Below are positions 11,430-24,010 of a stretch of DNA of 64,000 nt, piece by piece; the first letter of the stretch is position 1, and each line of letters opens with the position of its first letter. The DNA comes from Isoetes taiwanensis (taxonomy: Eukaryota > Streptophyta > Lycopodiopsida > Isoetales > Isoetaceae), in assembly GCA_021234155.1 (NCBI GenBank), contig JAJEKV010000071.1, forward strand, positions 6,570,236-6,634,235, in the 5' to 3' direction. The notes below the pieces were generated by a model. That model searched no databases. It had not been told where the DNA came from and was given only the letters and a program-made list of their open reading frames with translations. The position numbers were made by a program, and so were the translations under genes.

Positions 11430-14400
11430 GTACCCCTTTATAGGCCAATACCCACTTCCGGTATATCCCATAACATGTGAAGCATTGAACATGAACTTAA
11501 TTTTCTAGTTGCATGGAAGCACTCCTAGTTCTTTTCTATAAGCTGGCTAAAGTTTCAAATGGGGAAGAGTAACCACTAATTTATGCTTGCCACTTAGGAG
11601 ATGCCTTTTAGGGACATGCAAAATGGATCTTTCCATATCAAATCTTTTGGCACCAAGTTGTGTAGTGATGGAAAGTGTATGTGATAAAGCAAGGGGGCAG
11701 ATATGATGATGTGATGTGCAATCCTCCTCCTATCCACCACTTCTTCTCACCATATCAACAAGGGGCTCGGGGTGAAGTATTGTAAATGCAGTTCTTGCCA
11801 ATAAATTGGCCCCTAACTACAAAGGTGGAATTACGATCTGGGTTTACGTAGTTTGTAGATTGAAGCTTTGAATAAGGTGTGTCAGTTAACTGCTCCCTCT
11901 ACCCCACTTAAAAGCACAAAAGTTTTGATAAATTCCACCTTCATCTTGAAATTGGAGTAACCATATTTGCCATCAATTGCTTATATGCTTGTGAGTGCTT
12001 GGATTTGTCCCACTACAACTATGTGGATAGTGGACAATGAGGACAAATTCTGAAAAACTCTAGCATCCTATTTGTTATATCAAATTTTTTGTATGCTTGC
12101 TAGCTTAGAATAAACATCAAATATATAGGCTTTCCGCGATTTTGTCCCACATTGGTAGTGGAATGTGGCCCTAAATAGCTACATCTTGAGATGAAATAGT
12201 ATGAACAACAAAATCTAAGAGAGAGATGTCAATTTGCACATTAATGGGTGGCTAGCCTTCAAAGGAGTACCTTGTTAGGTTTGACGTAATGGGACCCTGA
12301 ATAATGCATCATAATGTATTGGACCTTTAGGTTGACATGTGATGTGGCCATGAAGATGAAGTACTACAATACTAGATGTGTATTAAACATGTACTAAGTG
12401 GGCCAGTACGTTCTTTGGTATAGCTAAGGCTTGGAGCAAATTGTAGATGAATTCCGCGTTCTTAATCACACAATTGATCCACCTCCCCTTCCTTTTTTTA
12501 TTTTTCTTTCCTTTTAAACCCCGATGCCCTTTTTTTTCCTTCCTTTTTTTTATTTAGCTTTTTTTCTTTTTCCGGCTCTTCCATTTACGCCCAACTTCCT
12601 TTTCCCTTTTTGTGTTTCCCCTTCCATTTTATTTTTTTTAATTTTGCTTGATCTATTTTCTCCCATTTCTAGTTGCCCTTTCCTTTTTCCTTTTTCCACA
12701 CTTTCTCCACCTTTTTCCTTTTCCTTTTGCTTCCTTTTCCATTTTTTCTATTCCCTCCTTTTCCCTTTTCTTTTTTTTTTCTATTTTCTCTTCTTTTTTG
12801 TTCTCTTCCCTCCACTTCCTATTTTCCTATTTTACCCTTATTTTTCCTCATTCCTTTCTTCTCCTCCCCATTTCACTTCCCCTTTTCCTTTCATCTTTTA
12901 TCCTTTTTCTTTTCTCTCCGGCTCCCTCTCCTCTCCTCCCTCCTCTTTGCTTAGCTTCCCTTTTCTCCTTTTCCCTTCCAGTCTTTTTTTTTTCCCTTCT
13001 TTTTTCCTCCTTTCCCGACCTTTTCTCTTCCCACTTTTTCTGGCCACAATTCTTCCCTCCCCATATCCCCCCTCCCTTTTTTAGTTTTTCCTTTTCTCTT
13101 CCCTTTTTTCCCATATCCTTTTCCCCACCTATTTTTTTCTTCTCTTTTTTCCCACGATTGCCCTTTTGCCCTTTCCCTTTATTTTTAGATTGCCTTTTTT
13201 CCTTTCTTTTCCTCCTCCTTTGTTCTTTTCCCTTTCCTTTTTTCCATACCTTCCCTTTTCCCTTTCCTCCCACACTTTCCCTCTTTCTTTTTTTTTTCCC
13301 TTCACTTTCCCCCCTTCCTTCTTCTAGTTTTTCTCTATGCCCTTTTTTCTTCCCTTCCCGATTCTTCTCTCTTTTTCTTTTCCCTTTTCCTTTCTACGTC
13401 TCCCCTCCCTTTTCTCTTTTTCCCTTTTCCCGGGTGTCTTTTTTCCTTCCTTTAGCCTTTCCCCACATTTTCCTCTTCCCCCTCGGTGTCCTTTTCCTCC
13501 CTCCTCCTCCCCTTTCCCCTTTTTCCTTCCCTTCTCTCTACCCTTTTCCTTTTTTTGCCTTTTTCCATTTACCTTTTACTCCTGTCCTCCCTTTCTCTCT
13601 TCTCCTTTTTAGCGATTAATCTTTTTTTTTTTTTTTCCTTCCTTTTCTCCCTTTCAATTTCTTTTCCCTTTTTATTACTCTTTTTCCCTTTTATTTTTTC
13701 CCTTTTCCTTCTTTCCTTTTTTTGCATGCCTTTTTGCCTTTCACTTTTGCCCTTTTTCCTCCTTTTCTTTTCCTTTTCCCTTTTTTCAAGGCATGGCCAA
13801 TCCGCGATTGGTAGATGTGATAAATTTTACATTCTTGAGGATGCAATTAGATGATCTCTGGCTATTATAGAATTAGGGTTTTGATTCATGACATGCGGCT
13901 AAAACTTTATAATATAGATATTTTATCTTATCTTCAAAACAAAAAATATTATTAAACATGCCTTCACATTGAGCCGCGAGGTTATGGAAATACGCAGAAG
14001 CTTCTCGAGATTTCCCGCATTTTCCCCATTTCGCTACTTAGCCATATCCACTCCCTCAAACCCGATTCTCCATCCTATTTGCAAAAGCATTATCCTCCGA
14101 ATCCCGACATTCTGTATTTTACCAATTTGAATCACGGTGATAGTTTTTTGTGAAGCGCCGCTATGAAATCAGGCAGCTCTTAGGTATCAATCCTAAATTC
14201 TTTGTAAATGGCTTATGAATCCGTGGATGGGATGAAATGGGAAATGAAAGCCCAGACAGAAGAGAGGCCAAGTTAAAGGCTGACTATTATAGCCCGAGTT
14301 CGCGGTTCTATTACTTCTCTTTGCGGCCGGGATTAAATCTTACGTGACAGTATTCTTCTCACAAATCTTCTTTTCTTCCTGCTTCTTCAAGATCGTCCGG

Positions 14401-14645
14401 TTCATTTGTAAATTGTTCCACACCCTTAGCCGCCCTTGGGGCTCGTTTAGCTTCTGATTCGGGCATGAAATGGCCTGCGCGCCCTCTTTTGAGTTTAGAT
14501 CACGACCCGGGGATGATTAAGAAATATTTGGGGATTTCAAGCATCGCGTGCAGATTATTCAAAGTGACGGGGCTTTGATGTGTCTGATTAGTGTTTGTCG
14601 TAGATAGAGAGGCGGGGAAGATTAAAATCCATTTGGAAGATAGCC
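11430..14645 (+). repeat. Segmental duplication, copy B
   Basis: Second copy of 3,405-7,085, about 8 kb downstream in direct orientation. It lacks the two candidate TIR insertions and the internal duplication of copy A, and instead carries its own insertion of about 1.5 kb (12,395-13,915) between the attaaacatgta and tttatcttatcttcaaaac anchors. That insertion contains the polypyrimidine tract. Confidence 0.75.
12482..13788 (+). repeat. Polypyrimidine tract of 1.3 kb
   Basis: About 1,300 bases are almost entirely C and T, built from degenerate cccttttcctttt-like words with only scattered purines. The minus strand is the matching G/A tract. It lies inside the 1.5 kb insertion of copy B; the non-repetitive edges (12,395-12,481 and 13,789-13,915) show no clear TIR or coding sequence. 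Apparent long open frames here, up to 323 codons of mainly Phe, Pro, Ser and Leu, arise because C/T-only DNA contains no stop codons. Length and purity suggest slippage expansion. It could also be an assembly artefact of a low-complexity region. Confidence 0.9.
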
Positions 14646-15244
14646 CAGCGATCTATGTATTGCATAGTTTTCTTTTGCCAAAGTTCATCGTCATCCAAGC
14701 GGCGTCTATCACTGTATATTACATACTCTGGCGAAAACGGATGTGATGAAACTGTTCTTGTACTTGTGATTCTAGTGCACTTTTATAATGCAAAATGGCT
14801 AAGCTCACACCCGAGGCCAGGTGGTTTTCTACCTCCCGTTGCCAGGTGGAGTTCGCGGAAGCCCTCATAGGGTTTCTTGTTGAAACTTTAATGTGGTTTT
14901 CATGGAAACATGATGTTTTCGGTTGAACCGGTATTATCCATGGATTTTCGTTAGGCTTTCTCTAATGAGAAACCTTGTTAAAGGTTTCAATATGGAAACT
15001 CACATGTAGTTTACTCTTGGGAAAACTCTGCCAGGTTTCTTCTTTTTAAAATAAAGGAAATAATGAAAGACTCTAGGCGCACGTGTGTATGATCTTGTGG
15101 CACATTTGCAAGATTGTATGACAAATGTAATCTACCCACGTAGTAGCGGAATCTTATGGAAGATTGTATTCCCAAATGCATTAATGGTGTCCTTTTATGC
15201 ATTGAGGAGCATGCTGACGTACTTAACATTTTTTAATTTAGGCC
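14646..15244. other. Left flank of the LTR array
   Basis: No gene is supported. Short degenerate words such as gaaactttaatgtggttt and gaaaccttgttaaaggtttc recur here. Similar words occur in inverted orientation just right of the array at 34,852-34,945. Confidence 0.4.
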
Positions 15245-16031
15245 CGATATGGTTCACAACGAAGTAAACCATACCTTTTATAGATTCTAGCGATGAAGCT
15301 TCATTACCTTTTATCTCCTCTAAATAGAATACTAGATCCTCTTCAAAAATCATAATCTCATAAATCACAATAATAGTCTAAGTTTGCTCAGGAATCCACC
15401 AGAGGAATAAACCGTTAGCTATGACAAAATGATCTAAGTATGAAATAAAAACCTGAGATCAATAGATATATAAGATAAAGAGTTACACCAATAGATATGA
15501 ACCACACCAATAGCTTCGGAATGATCCGGCTCTAGTTCACCAAAACTAGAGGAAGATTCTGATACAAGGCAAATAATGGCGGTTCTCCCGCCATGGGGCA
15601 GCGGTGTTGAAGCGGTGGTCTGTGGCTAAAGGCCCGGAAGGCTATGTAAGCGATTTCTAGGCAAGGGCTTGGTTCTCTTCAAAGGCAATCTTAGGCTGTC
15701 GATCGATTGACCATGGCCCTCTTTGGCGATATCTCACGATCCACAAGGGTTAGCAAATGGGCGACCCCAATCGAAACTAGACGAGAGCTTTCAGAATGAC
15801 TGAGGATGCTTGACCTTTTGAGTTGGCCTTTTTGAAGCGCTATTTTTGGACTAAGATATTATCAAGGAGATTAGCTTGGCAATAGATATTATTTGACCCA
15901 TAATCATTACAATTGCCATTTAATTTGCCTTACCATGCTATTAGTTGCGCACTTCTCACACACACACCCGGCATGCTAGTCCACTGAGACCAGGTTCCAA
16001 AGACCCTCCCCGAGCTACCGCTGTCATCCCA
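15245..16031 (-). repeat. LTR 1 of the array
   Basis: Starts at gatatggttcacaac; its far edge is scrambled relative to the other copies, so the end is placed by alignment. It forms the left edge of the array. Confidence 0.8.
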
Positions 16032-17357
16032 GATTTCTCCATTTACGAGAACTGGCCCGGCCTCGGTTATTCCATAAGCTCATTAAAGCACCAACGAATT
16101 TGGCCGGTGGGCAACTCGGCGTTTCCGGATGGGTTTTGAGATGGCGATCTGCAGGCACTTGGCTTATTTAAAGCAGATGGGACAGGACCAGTGCGGTAAA
16201 ATCCTAAGTTTATCTAAGTTTATTCTAGTTTAATTTGAAACTTCCTAATACAAGAGCCGGGTCGAGTTTTGGGGAATTTTTGGGTCATTGAGGCACCAAC
16301 CTCACTTGATAGCACCAACTACGATTGCAATTTTAGACACACTTCATAAAATAGCACCAGCCATTTGCCAGGCAAATGCAAACATTGTGACTAAAGATTA
16401 AGATAAAGATTGAGAAAAGATTTGATTTATTCTTTTTGAGATATAATGTAAGCTTAAGATCCTACTAGTAAAATTTAAATTTTAAGATAAAAGGCAAGAT
16501 TAAAGAAAGATCAAGGGGTTCTGTTGGAAGCCGCGGGCTTAACCGGTAGCACCAAGTAGTGCTCAAAACTCTAGACCACCAAATCTAAATTTCAATATCA
16601 TCCATTATCAACACTTGTAAGCAACCGACGCAACTATTATGGCATGATCATTCATTAGAAGGAGTATTGTCCATAAAATAGTTACAATTTCTCTAAAGGC
16701 ACAAATCATACAAAATCTTTTAACTTGATTTTAAAAAGTCGCCTCACCTTTAGCTGAAATTTCTTCTGAGACACATATTCATTATTAAGACATCTTACTA
16801 AAACAATGGGCTGCAGCATTGTTTAGAATTTGTTTAGTTTGATAGTTCCAAGATTTATGGGGATAGAGGTTGGATAAAGATTGATCTATCCACCATAGAT
16901 AAGCCCTCCATAGATCGAGGAAAAGAAGTTTCAACGGAGATCCATCGGCCAAGGAGATGGATTGTCGGTTGATTAAGGCTTGATTGGAAGGAGATCCATT
17001 TTAACGAAGCGAAGTGGATTGATAAGGAGGATTAGGCTCGGAGTTCCTACCTTTGTTCCACGTCACCAATCACTGCACCTATATGTTTCACGCAACAAAC
17101 AATTTTTTGATGCTTGATATCCAAAGATTTAATTGATAAGGTGGAATAGAATTAATGAAAGAATGATCCAAGTTAAAACTTTAATTTCATAGGAAGAAGA
17201 TCATTTAGATTCTCGGGGAGGAGGAACTCTATTCAATTTGTCCCGCTAGCACCAACTAGATGACTTACAAGCATCAAGAATAGCCGGAATAAAATTCTCT
17301 ATTCTGTTGCCAATCTCCGGCCACCAATAGGAAGTCTTTGCAATCTTTTAGGAATAG

Positions 17358-17371
17358 CATCTGATACCAAT
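17358..17371 (-). other. Primer binding site of the LTR element (best-preserved copy)
   Basis: gcatctgataccaat directly before the LTR reads attggtatcagatgc on the minus strand, close to the classic plant tggtatcagagc site complementary to initiator Met-tRNA. Equivalent degraded sites precede the other LTRs, except the outermost left one. Confidence 0.75.
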
Positions 17372-18167
17372 TGATATGGTTTCACGACACAATAAACCAT
17401 ACCTTTTATAGATTCACAACGTTAAACCATACCTTTTATCTCCTCTAAATAGAATACTAGATCTCTTTAAAAATCATAATCTCATAAATCACAGCCATGA
17501 TCTAAGTTTACTCTGAGAATCCGCAGAATAAGTGCTTCCCATGATACAAAATGATCTAAGGTATGAAATAAGAATAGAGCCAAAACCTGAGATCAATGAA
17601 TGTAGATAAGAGTTTTACCAATAGATATGAACCACACCAATGGCACCGAATGATCCGGCTCTAGTTCACCAAAACTAGAGGGGAAGATTCTCAATACAAG
17701 GCAAATAATGGCGGTTCTCCACTTAGCCAAGACCCAACCCGGTGTTGGCCCGGCGGGTCGCACAAAGGCGGAAGAGCTATGAAATTTCTAGGCAAGGCTT
17801 GGTTCTCTTACAAAGAGCAATCACTTGAACAATGCGATCCGGTCGACCATGGCCACTCTTTTTGGCGATATCTCCACGATCCGCGAAGGGAGTTGATTTA
17901 ATAGCAAATAGGCGACCCGATCGAAACTAGACGAGAGCTTTCAGGAGCGAGATACATGACCTTTTTGAAGTTGGCCTTTTTGAAATTGCTATTTTTTGAA
18001 GATATTATCAAGGAGATTAAGCTTGGCTTAATAGATTATTGACTGACCATAATCATTACAATTGCCATTTAATTGCCCGCGGCTATTAGTTTGCCCTTCT
18101 CACACCCATGCTAATACCAAGACCAGCGTTCAAGGCCACTCCCCAGAACTGCACCATATCCATATCA
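17372..18167 (-). repeat. LTR 2 of the array
   Basis: 796 bp, from TGATATGG to CCATATCA, both termini intact. It is followed by a pyrimidine run (attcctctccctttt), the polypurine tract on the minus strand. Confidence 0.88.
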
Positions 18168-19556
18168 ATTCCTCTCCCTTTTCACGAGAGAGGCAATGAC
18201 CTCGGTTTTGTCCATAAACAAATTAGCACCAACGAATTTATCAATTGAGCACCAACTCAATGCATTTCAAGATTAGGGTTTAAAGGTAATGATCTCACAA
18301 AATGGCACCAGCTATTCATGGCTGACCACTTTTGTTGAATGTAAAGGTTTGGATAAAATTAAAATCCTAGTTTATCCTAAGTTTTATTCTAGTTTAATTA
18401 AACTTCCTAATACAAGAAGGTCAAGTTTATAAGAATTTTTGGGTCATTGAGGCACCAACTACTCGCGGTAGCACCAACTACTGATTGCAATTTTGCTTAG
18501 ACACACTTCATAAAATGGCACCAACTATTTGCGAGCAATCACCATTTGTTGTGACTAAAGATTAAGATAAAGGTCCGAGAAAAGATTTGGTTATTCTTTT
18601 GAGATATATTAGCAAGCTTAAGATCTACTAGATAAAATTTAAATTTTTAAGATAAAGGCAAGATTAAGAAAGATCAAGGGTTCTGTTGAAGCAGAGCTCA
18701 ACCCGGTAGCACCAACTCTTGCTCAAAACTCTAGACACCAATCTAGAATTTCAATATCATCCCATTAACATTAGCACTTATGGCACCAACCATTGCAACT
18801 ATTAGTAGCATGATCATTCAAATTAGAAGGAAGCAATACAATCATAAAATGATTTTACAATTTCTCTAAAGGCTGCCGGAATCCTTTAAAAGATCTTCTA
18901 TGATTTTAAAATTAAATATCTACACCTAACTACAGAATTTCTTCTGAGACATTCATTATTAAGACATCTTACTAAAACAATGGGGGCAGCTTACATTGTT
19001 TAGAATTTGTTTAGTTTTGAAATAGTTCAAGATTTGTCGAGGACCAGAGGATTCGGATAAAGATTGATCTATCCACCATGAATCGCTCCATAGATCACGA
19101 GGGAAAAGTTTCATGAGGAGATCCATCTGGCCAAGGAGATGGATTGTCCGGTTGATTGGAAGCTTGATTGGAAGGAGATCCATTTTGGCAAATGAAATGG
19201 ATTGATAAAGAGTTAGGCTGGAGTTCCTACGCTTGTTCCACGTCACCAATCACTGCACCTATAGCAGAGCACCACGCAACAAACAATTTTTTTTTAAATA
19301 CTTGATATCAAAGATTGAGTGATCGGGTAGAATCAAATTGTGAAAGAATGATCCAAGAAGTTAAAACTTTAATTTCCTTGGAAGAAGATCATTTAGATTC
19401 TCATTTAGATTCTCGAGGAAAGGAGGAACTCTATTCCAATTTGTAATCACTGGCACCAACTAGATGACACAAACATCAAAATTCTACGTTTGCAATCCAC
19501 GATAGCAGAGGAAGTCTTTGCAATCTTTAGGAATAGCACGGCTCCATTACCAGAAT

Positions 19557-21826
19557 TGATATGGTTCACAACAATAAACCATACCTTTTATAGATTCACA
19601 ACGGTAACCATACCTTTTATCTCCTCTAAATGGAATGCAGATCTCTTTCAAAAAAATCATAATCATAAAATCGTAAGCGGAGTCTAAGTTTGCCTCTGAT
19701 CCTGAGAATAAGCGGATTAGCTATGACAAAATGATCTAAGTATGAAATGAAGAGACCAAATAAGCTTACCCGGTCCAATGAATATAAGATGAGTTTTACC
19801 AATGAATTGTAGACCACACCAATAGCTTTCGGAATGATCCGACTCTAGTTCACCAAAACTAGAAGATTCTCAATACAAGGCAAATAATGGCGGAGTTCTC
19901 CACCAGCCAAGACCAACCGGTGTTGAGTATGATTAATAACAAAAGGCCGAGGTATGGCAATTTCTAGGCAAGGAGCTTGGTTTCTCTTCAAAAAGGCAAT
20001 CTTGGTACGTCGCGATCCGGTCGCGACCCGCGCTCTTTTTTTTTTTTTTTTTTTTGAAGTCAAGTTATTTAGAATTTTGTTAAATAAGTAAAGCGAGGGT
20101 ACCACGACCTTATTTGTTGGCTCCACAATAGGCCCGGATATGCAAGATCTAGATATTGGTCACGGATAAAGCTTGATATCACCAACATCCAAAGAAATGA
20201 GAGGAATTATGGCGATGTGGACCTTCCCTAGCAGACAAAGATTGAGGATCAATGTGTAAACATGCTTCTGACCATTTAGAAGCTCACTTACCGGTTGATG
20301 CAAGTGGTTGAAGGCGTGGAAGCAACTATCATTCCGCGGCGCATTTACCGGCCTAGAGATCCATCACGCAAACTTGTACTATAGAGATCGTACGGGTTTG
20401 CGATTATGTCTTGAGGGACTCAATGCTCCCTCTTCCAACAATGCGAAGATAATCACGGGCTGCGCTAGGGTGGGTCAATTGCTATTCAAAGCTTCTCCTA
20501 CTACTAGCATAGGCCACGGTTGCCAGGAAATGCTCAACTTCCTTCTTGATCAAATTCGGGTTCCCCTTGGACACTTGAATAAACAGCCAGTCGTGACGAT
20601 AAAGTAACGCCCAATTACCCTTTGAAGATTCCCTTAATCGACCCCTTTCACTATCAAAGAAGTTGACCATGCGGAGTCATAGAACCCTAATTTCCCTTCT
20701 AACGGGAAGGGGAGGGATGACATTAAACAGCCAAGACTAAGTTACATCTGGAGTGCCACAACTTGCGGGAATAATCAAAGTGCATCACGACATCGCATTC
20801 CATAGACTTGCACCCGCACCCACAAGATCTGCGACTCTTGAAGGGAAAGGACAATACATTAAATGCAAAGCGGTGGTTGCATACAATTACCTATAATCTT
20901 TGCCTTATCGCTTGAACTCTTGCAAGTTGAACCACAGTCCAGTTCCAATATGCATTTTGGCTCAAAACCATCATAAAACTTGCAACATATCGGTGCATCA
21001 AACCCCAAGGCTGCGGTGAGTGCAGCGAACCACAAGCGGACGTAAGCGCTCTATTATTGCAGTGGGTCGCAACAAGAGGTTCAACATACAAAGTAGCCAA
21101 GCTTAAAATATGCTTTCACGAGGCCCATGCGCGGTAGCCAACAAGAGGAGATGAAGGGCGAAGGCAAATTTTTGAGCATGGCTCAAAGATCTTATGAATC
21201 TTGACTACGACTGCACCTTTATCTTTGCTTTATTGAAATCGGAATCGAGGAGAAAAGCAACAAGACACTTCTTACGGTCAAAGATGTACTGCGGTAGCGC
21301 CAGCACTAAGGCAGCGGCCAACCCGATAGCGAGCTTCTAATGCAAGATCGAAGATGACCCGGTATGCCGATGCGCTTCACCCCAAGACGAGGACAATGGC
21401 GGCGTGAGATCATCGCTGCTCTTCGATATGGCAGCCAAGCATCAGATGCACTTGCGCGAGGCGCCGCCGCTAACGTCGCCCGAGAAACCCTAGATATCAT
21501 TTTCGCGACCATGGCCCACTCTTTGGCGATATCTCCACGATCCACAAGGGTTAGCAAATAAGAGCGACCCCAATCGAAACTAGACGAGAGCTTTCGAGGC
21601 GGCGAGATATGACCTTTTGAAGTTGGCCTTTTTGAAGCTGCTATTTTTGGATTTGGAATATTATCAAAGGAGATTAGCAGCTTAATAGATATTATTTGAC
21701 CATAATGTTACAATTTGCCATTTTAATTGCCTTACATGCTATTAGTTTGCCCTTCTCACACACCCATGCTAGTCCCGCCAAGACCAACGTTCAAAGACCA
21801 CTCCCAGAGCTACCATATCCATATCG
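19557..21826 (-). repeat. LTR 3 of the array, split by an insertion
   Basis: Begins at TGATATGG and ends at ccatatcga. It is 2.27 kb long only because a poly(A)-tailed insertion occupies about 20,036-21,503; without that the length is the usual 795 bp or so. Confidence 0.88.
20036..21503 (-). pseudogene. Poly(A)-tailed retroinsertion, probable processed gene copy with a mitochondrial-presequence-like start
   Basis: The insertion interrupts LTR3 at a site continuous in the other eight LTRs. At its left edge is a run of 20 T (20,036-20,055), a poly(A) tail on the minus strand. Similar words flank it (cgcgacc then ctcttt at 20,022-20,038 and 21,504-21,524), a likely target duplication. Reading from 21,500 on the minus strand, an ATG opens 65 codons beginning MISRVSRATLAAAPRASASD, rich in Arg, Ala and Ser with no acidic residue before position 20, typical of a mitochondrial targeting peptide. 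Downstream frames are broken into pieces (minus 21,100-20,891; minus 20,670-20,482 with GNWALLYRHDWLFIQVSKGN). No RT or endonuclease motif is seen. I do not recognise the parent protein. A 5'-truncated LINE or SINE-like element is the alternative. Confidence 0.5.
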
Positions 21827-23220
21827 AATTCCTCCCTTCACGAGAGAATGGCCCGATACCGGTTGTGTCCATAAACAAATTAAGCACCAACAATTTATCC
21901 AATTGAGCACCAATATTACATTTCAAGATTCGGAGGGTTTAAGGTAATGATCACCACAAATAGCACCAGCTATTCATGGCGACCACTTTTTGTTGAATGT
22001 AAAGGTTTGGATAAGGGTAAAATCCTAAGTTTATCCTAGAAGTTTATTCTAGTTTAATTAAACTTCCTAATACAAGCTGGAGTCAAAGTTTATAAGAATT
22101 TTTGGGTCATTGAGGGCACCCGACCTACGCCATTAGCACCAACTAACGTTGCAATTTTGTAGACACCTTTCATAAAATGCTTCCAACTATTTATGACAAT
22201 CCTGGCCTTGTTGTGACTAAAGATTAAGATAAAGATTGAGAAAGATTTGGTTATTCTTTTTGGGGATGTATTGTAAAGCTTAAGATCTACTAGATAAAAT
22301 TTAAATTTAAGATGAGAGCCAAGATTAAAGAAAGATCAAAGGGTTCTGTTTGGGCAAGCTCTGACCCAGGTAGCACCAACTCGCTCAAAACTCCTGAACA
22401 ACAATGCAGAATTTCAATATCATCCATTAACATCAACACTTATGGCACCAATCATTTGTGCAACTATTAATGGCATGATCATTCATTAGAAGGAAGCAAT
22501 ACAATCATAAAATAGATTTAATTTCTCTAAAAGACTTACGATCCTTTAAAATCTTTTAGCAGTTTTTAAAAGTAAGCCTCTACTTTTAAACTACAATTTC
22601 TTACGGACACATATTCGTTATTAAGACATCTTACTAAAACAGTAAGAACACTAACTTACATTGTTTGGGAATTTGTTTAGTTTGAAATAGTTCAAAGTTG
22701 TCGAGGGGGATAGAGGGGTTAGGATAAAGATTGATCTATCCACCATGAATCGCCCTCCATAGATCACGAGGAAAAGAAGTTTCAAGCGGAGTCCATCGGC
22801 CAAGGAATGGATTGTCGGAGTTCACGATTAGGCTTGATTGGAAGGAGATCCATTTTAGCGAAAATGGGGAAATGGATGATAAGGAGGATTAGGCTTCAGT
22901 TCCCTCTGCTTTGTTCCACGTCACCAATCACACGCACCTATATGTTTCACCCGCAACAAACAATTTTAAAACGATATCCAAAGATTGAGTGATGCAGGTG
23001 CCAGAATCAAATTGTGAAAGAATGATCCAAGAAGTTAAAACTTAATTTCATAGGAAGAAGATCATTTTGAATTCTGGAGGGAGGAACTCTATTCAATTTA
23101 ATCACTAGCACCAACTAGATGACTTACAAACATCAAGATATGAGAATAAATTCTACATTCTGCAATCTCCGGCCTGTAGGAAGTCTTTGCAATCTTTAGG
23201 AATAGCGGCTCGATACCAAT

Positions 23221-24010
23221 TTATTATAAGTTCACAACAATAAACCATACCTTTTATAGATTCACAGCGATTAAACCATACCTTTTATCTCCTCTAAATG
23301 AGAATGCTAGATCTTTTCAAAATCATCTCATAAATCGTAAGCCCGAGTCTAAGTTTGCTCACAGGAATCCTGAGAATAAGCAGATTAGCTATGACAAAAT
23401 GATCTAAATTATGAAATAAGAGACAAATAAGCCACCAGATCCAATGAATATAAAGATAAAGAGTTACACCAATAGATTATGAACCACACACCCGATAGCT
23501 TCGAATGATCCGGCTCTAGTTCACCAAAACTAGAGGGAAGATTCTCAATACAAGGCAAATAATGGCGGTTCTCCACCAAGACCAACCCGGTGTTGAAGCG
23601 TGGTCTTAACAAAGCCGAGGCTATATGGCAATTTCTAGGCAAAGGAGCTTGGTTCTCTTCAAAAGGCAATCTTAGTACATCTTGATCCGGTCGACCCATG
23701 AAAGCCCTCTTTTAGCGATATCTCCGCGATCCACGAGGAGTTATGATAAATGACCCCAATCCGAGAAACTGAACCAGGAGCTTTCAGAGCCGAGATATGA
23801 CCTTTTGAAGTTGGCCTTTTGGCTGCTATTTTTGGACTCACGATATTATCAAGGGGTGAAAGCGGCAATAGATATTGTTGATAGCCATAATCATTACAAT
23901 TGCCATTTAATTGCCTTGCCGTATGATAGTTTGCCCTTCTCACACACCCATGCTAGTCCACACCAAGACCAGCGTTCAAGGCCACTCCCAGAGCTACCAT
24001 ATCCATATCG
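23221..24010 (-). repeat. LTR 4 of the array
   Basis: About 790 bp; start is scrambled (ttattataagttcac in place of tgatatggttcac) and it ends at ccatatcg. Confidence 0.85.

Noticed and set aside
12482-13788. Telomere-like repeat (C-rich strand resembling CCCTTTT)
   Set aside because: Words are degenerate and lack the A of plant or algal telomere units (CCCTAAA, CCCTAAAA); no regular 7- or 8-base phase.
12524-13854. Long plus-strand frames of up to 323 codons rich in Phe, Pro, Ser and Leu
   Set aside because: They are translations of the polypyrimidine tract, in which stop codons cannot occur; all three frames and part of the other strand are open.
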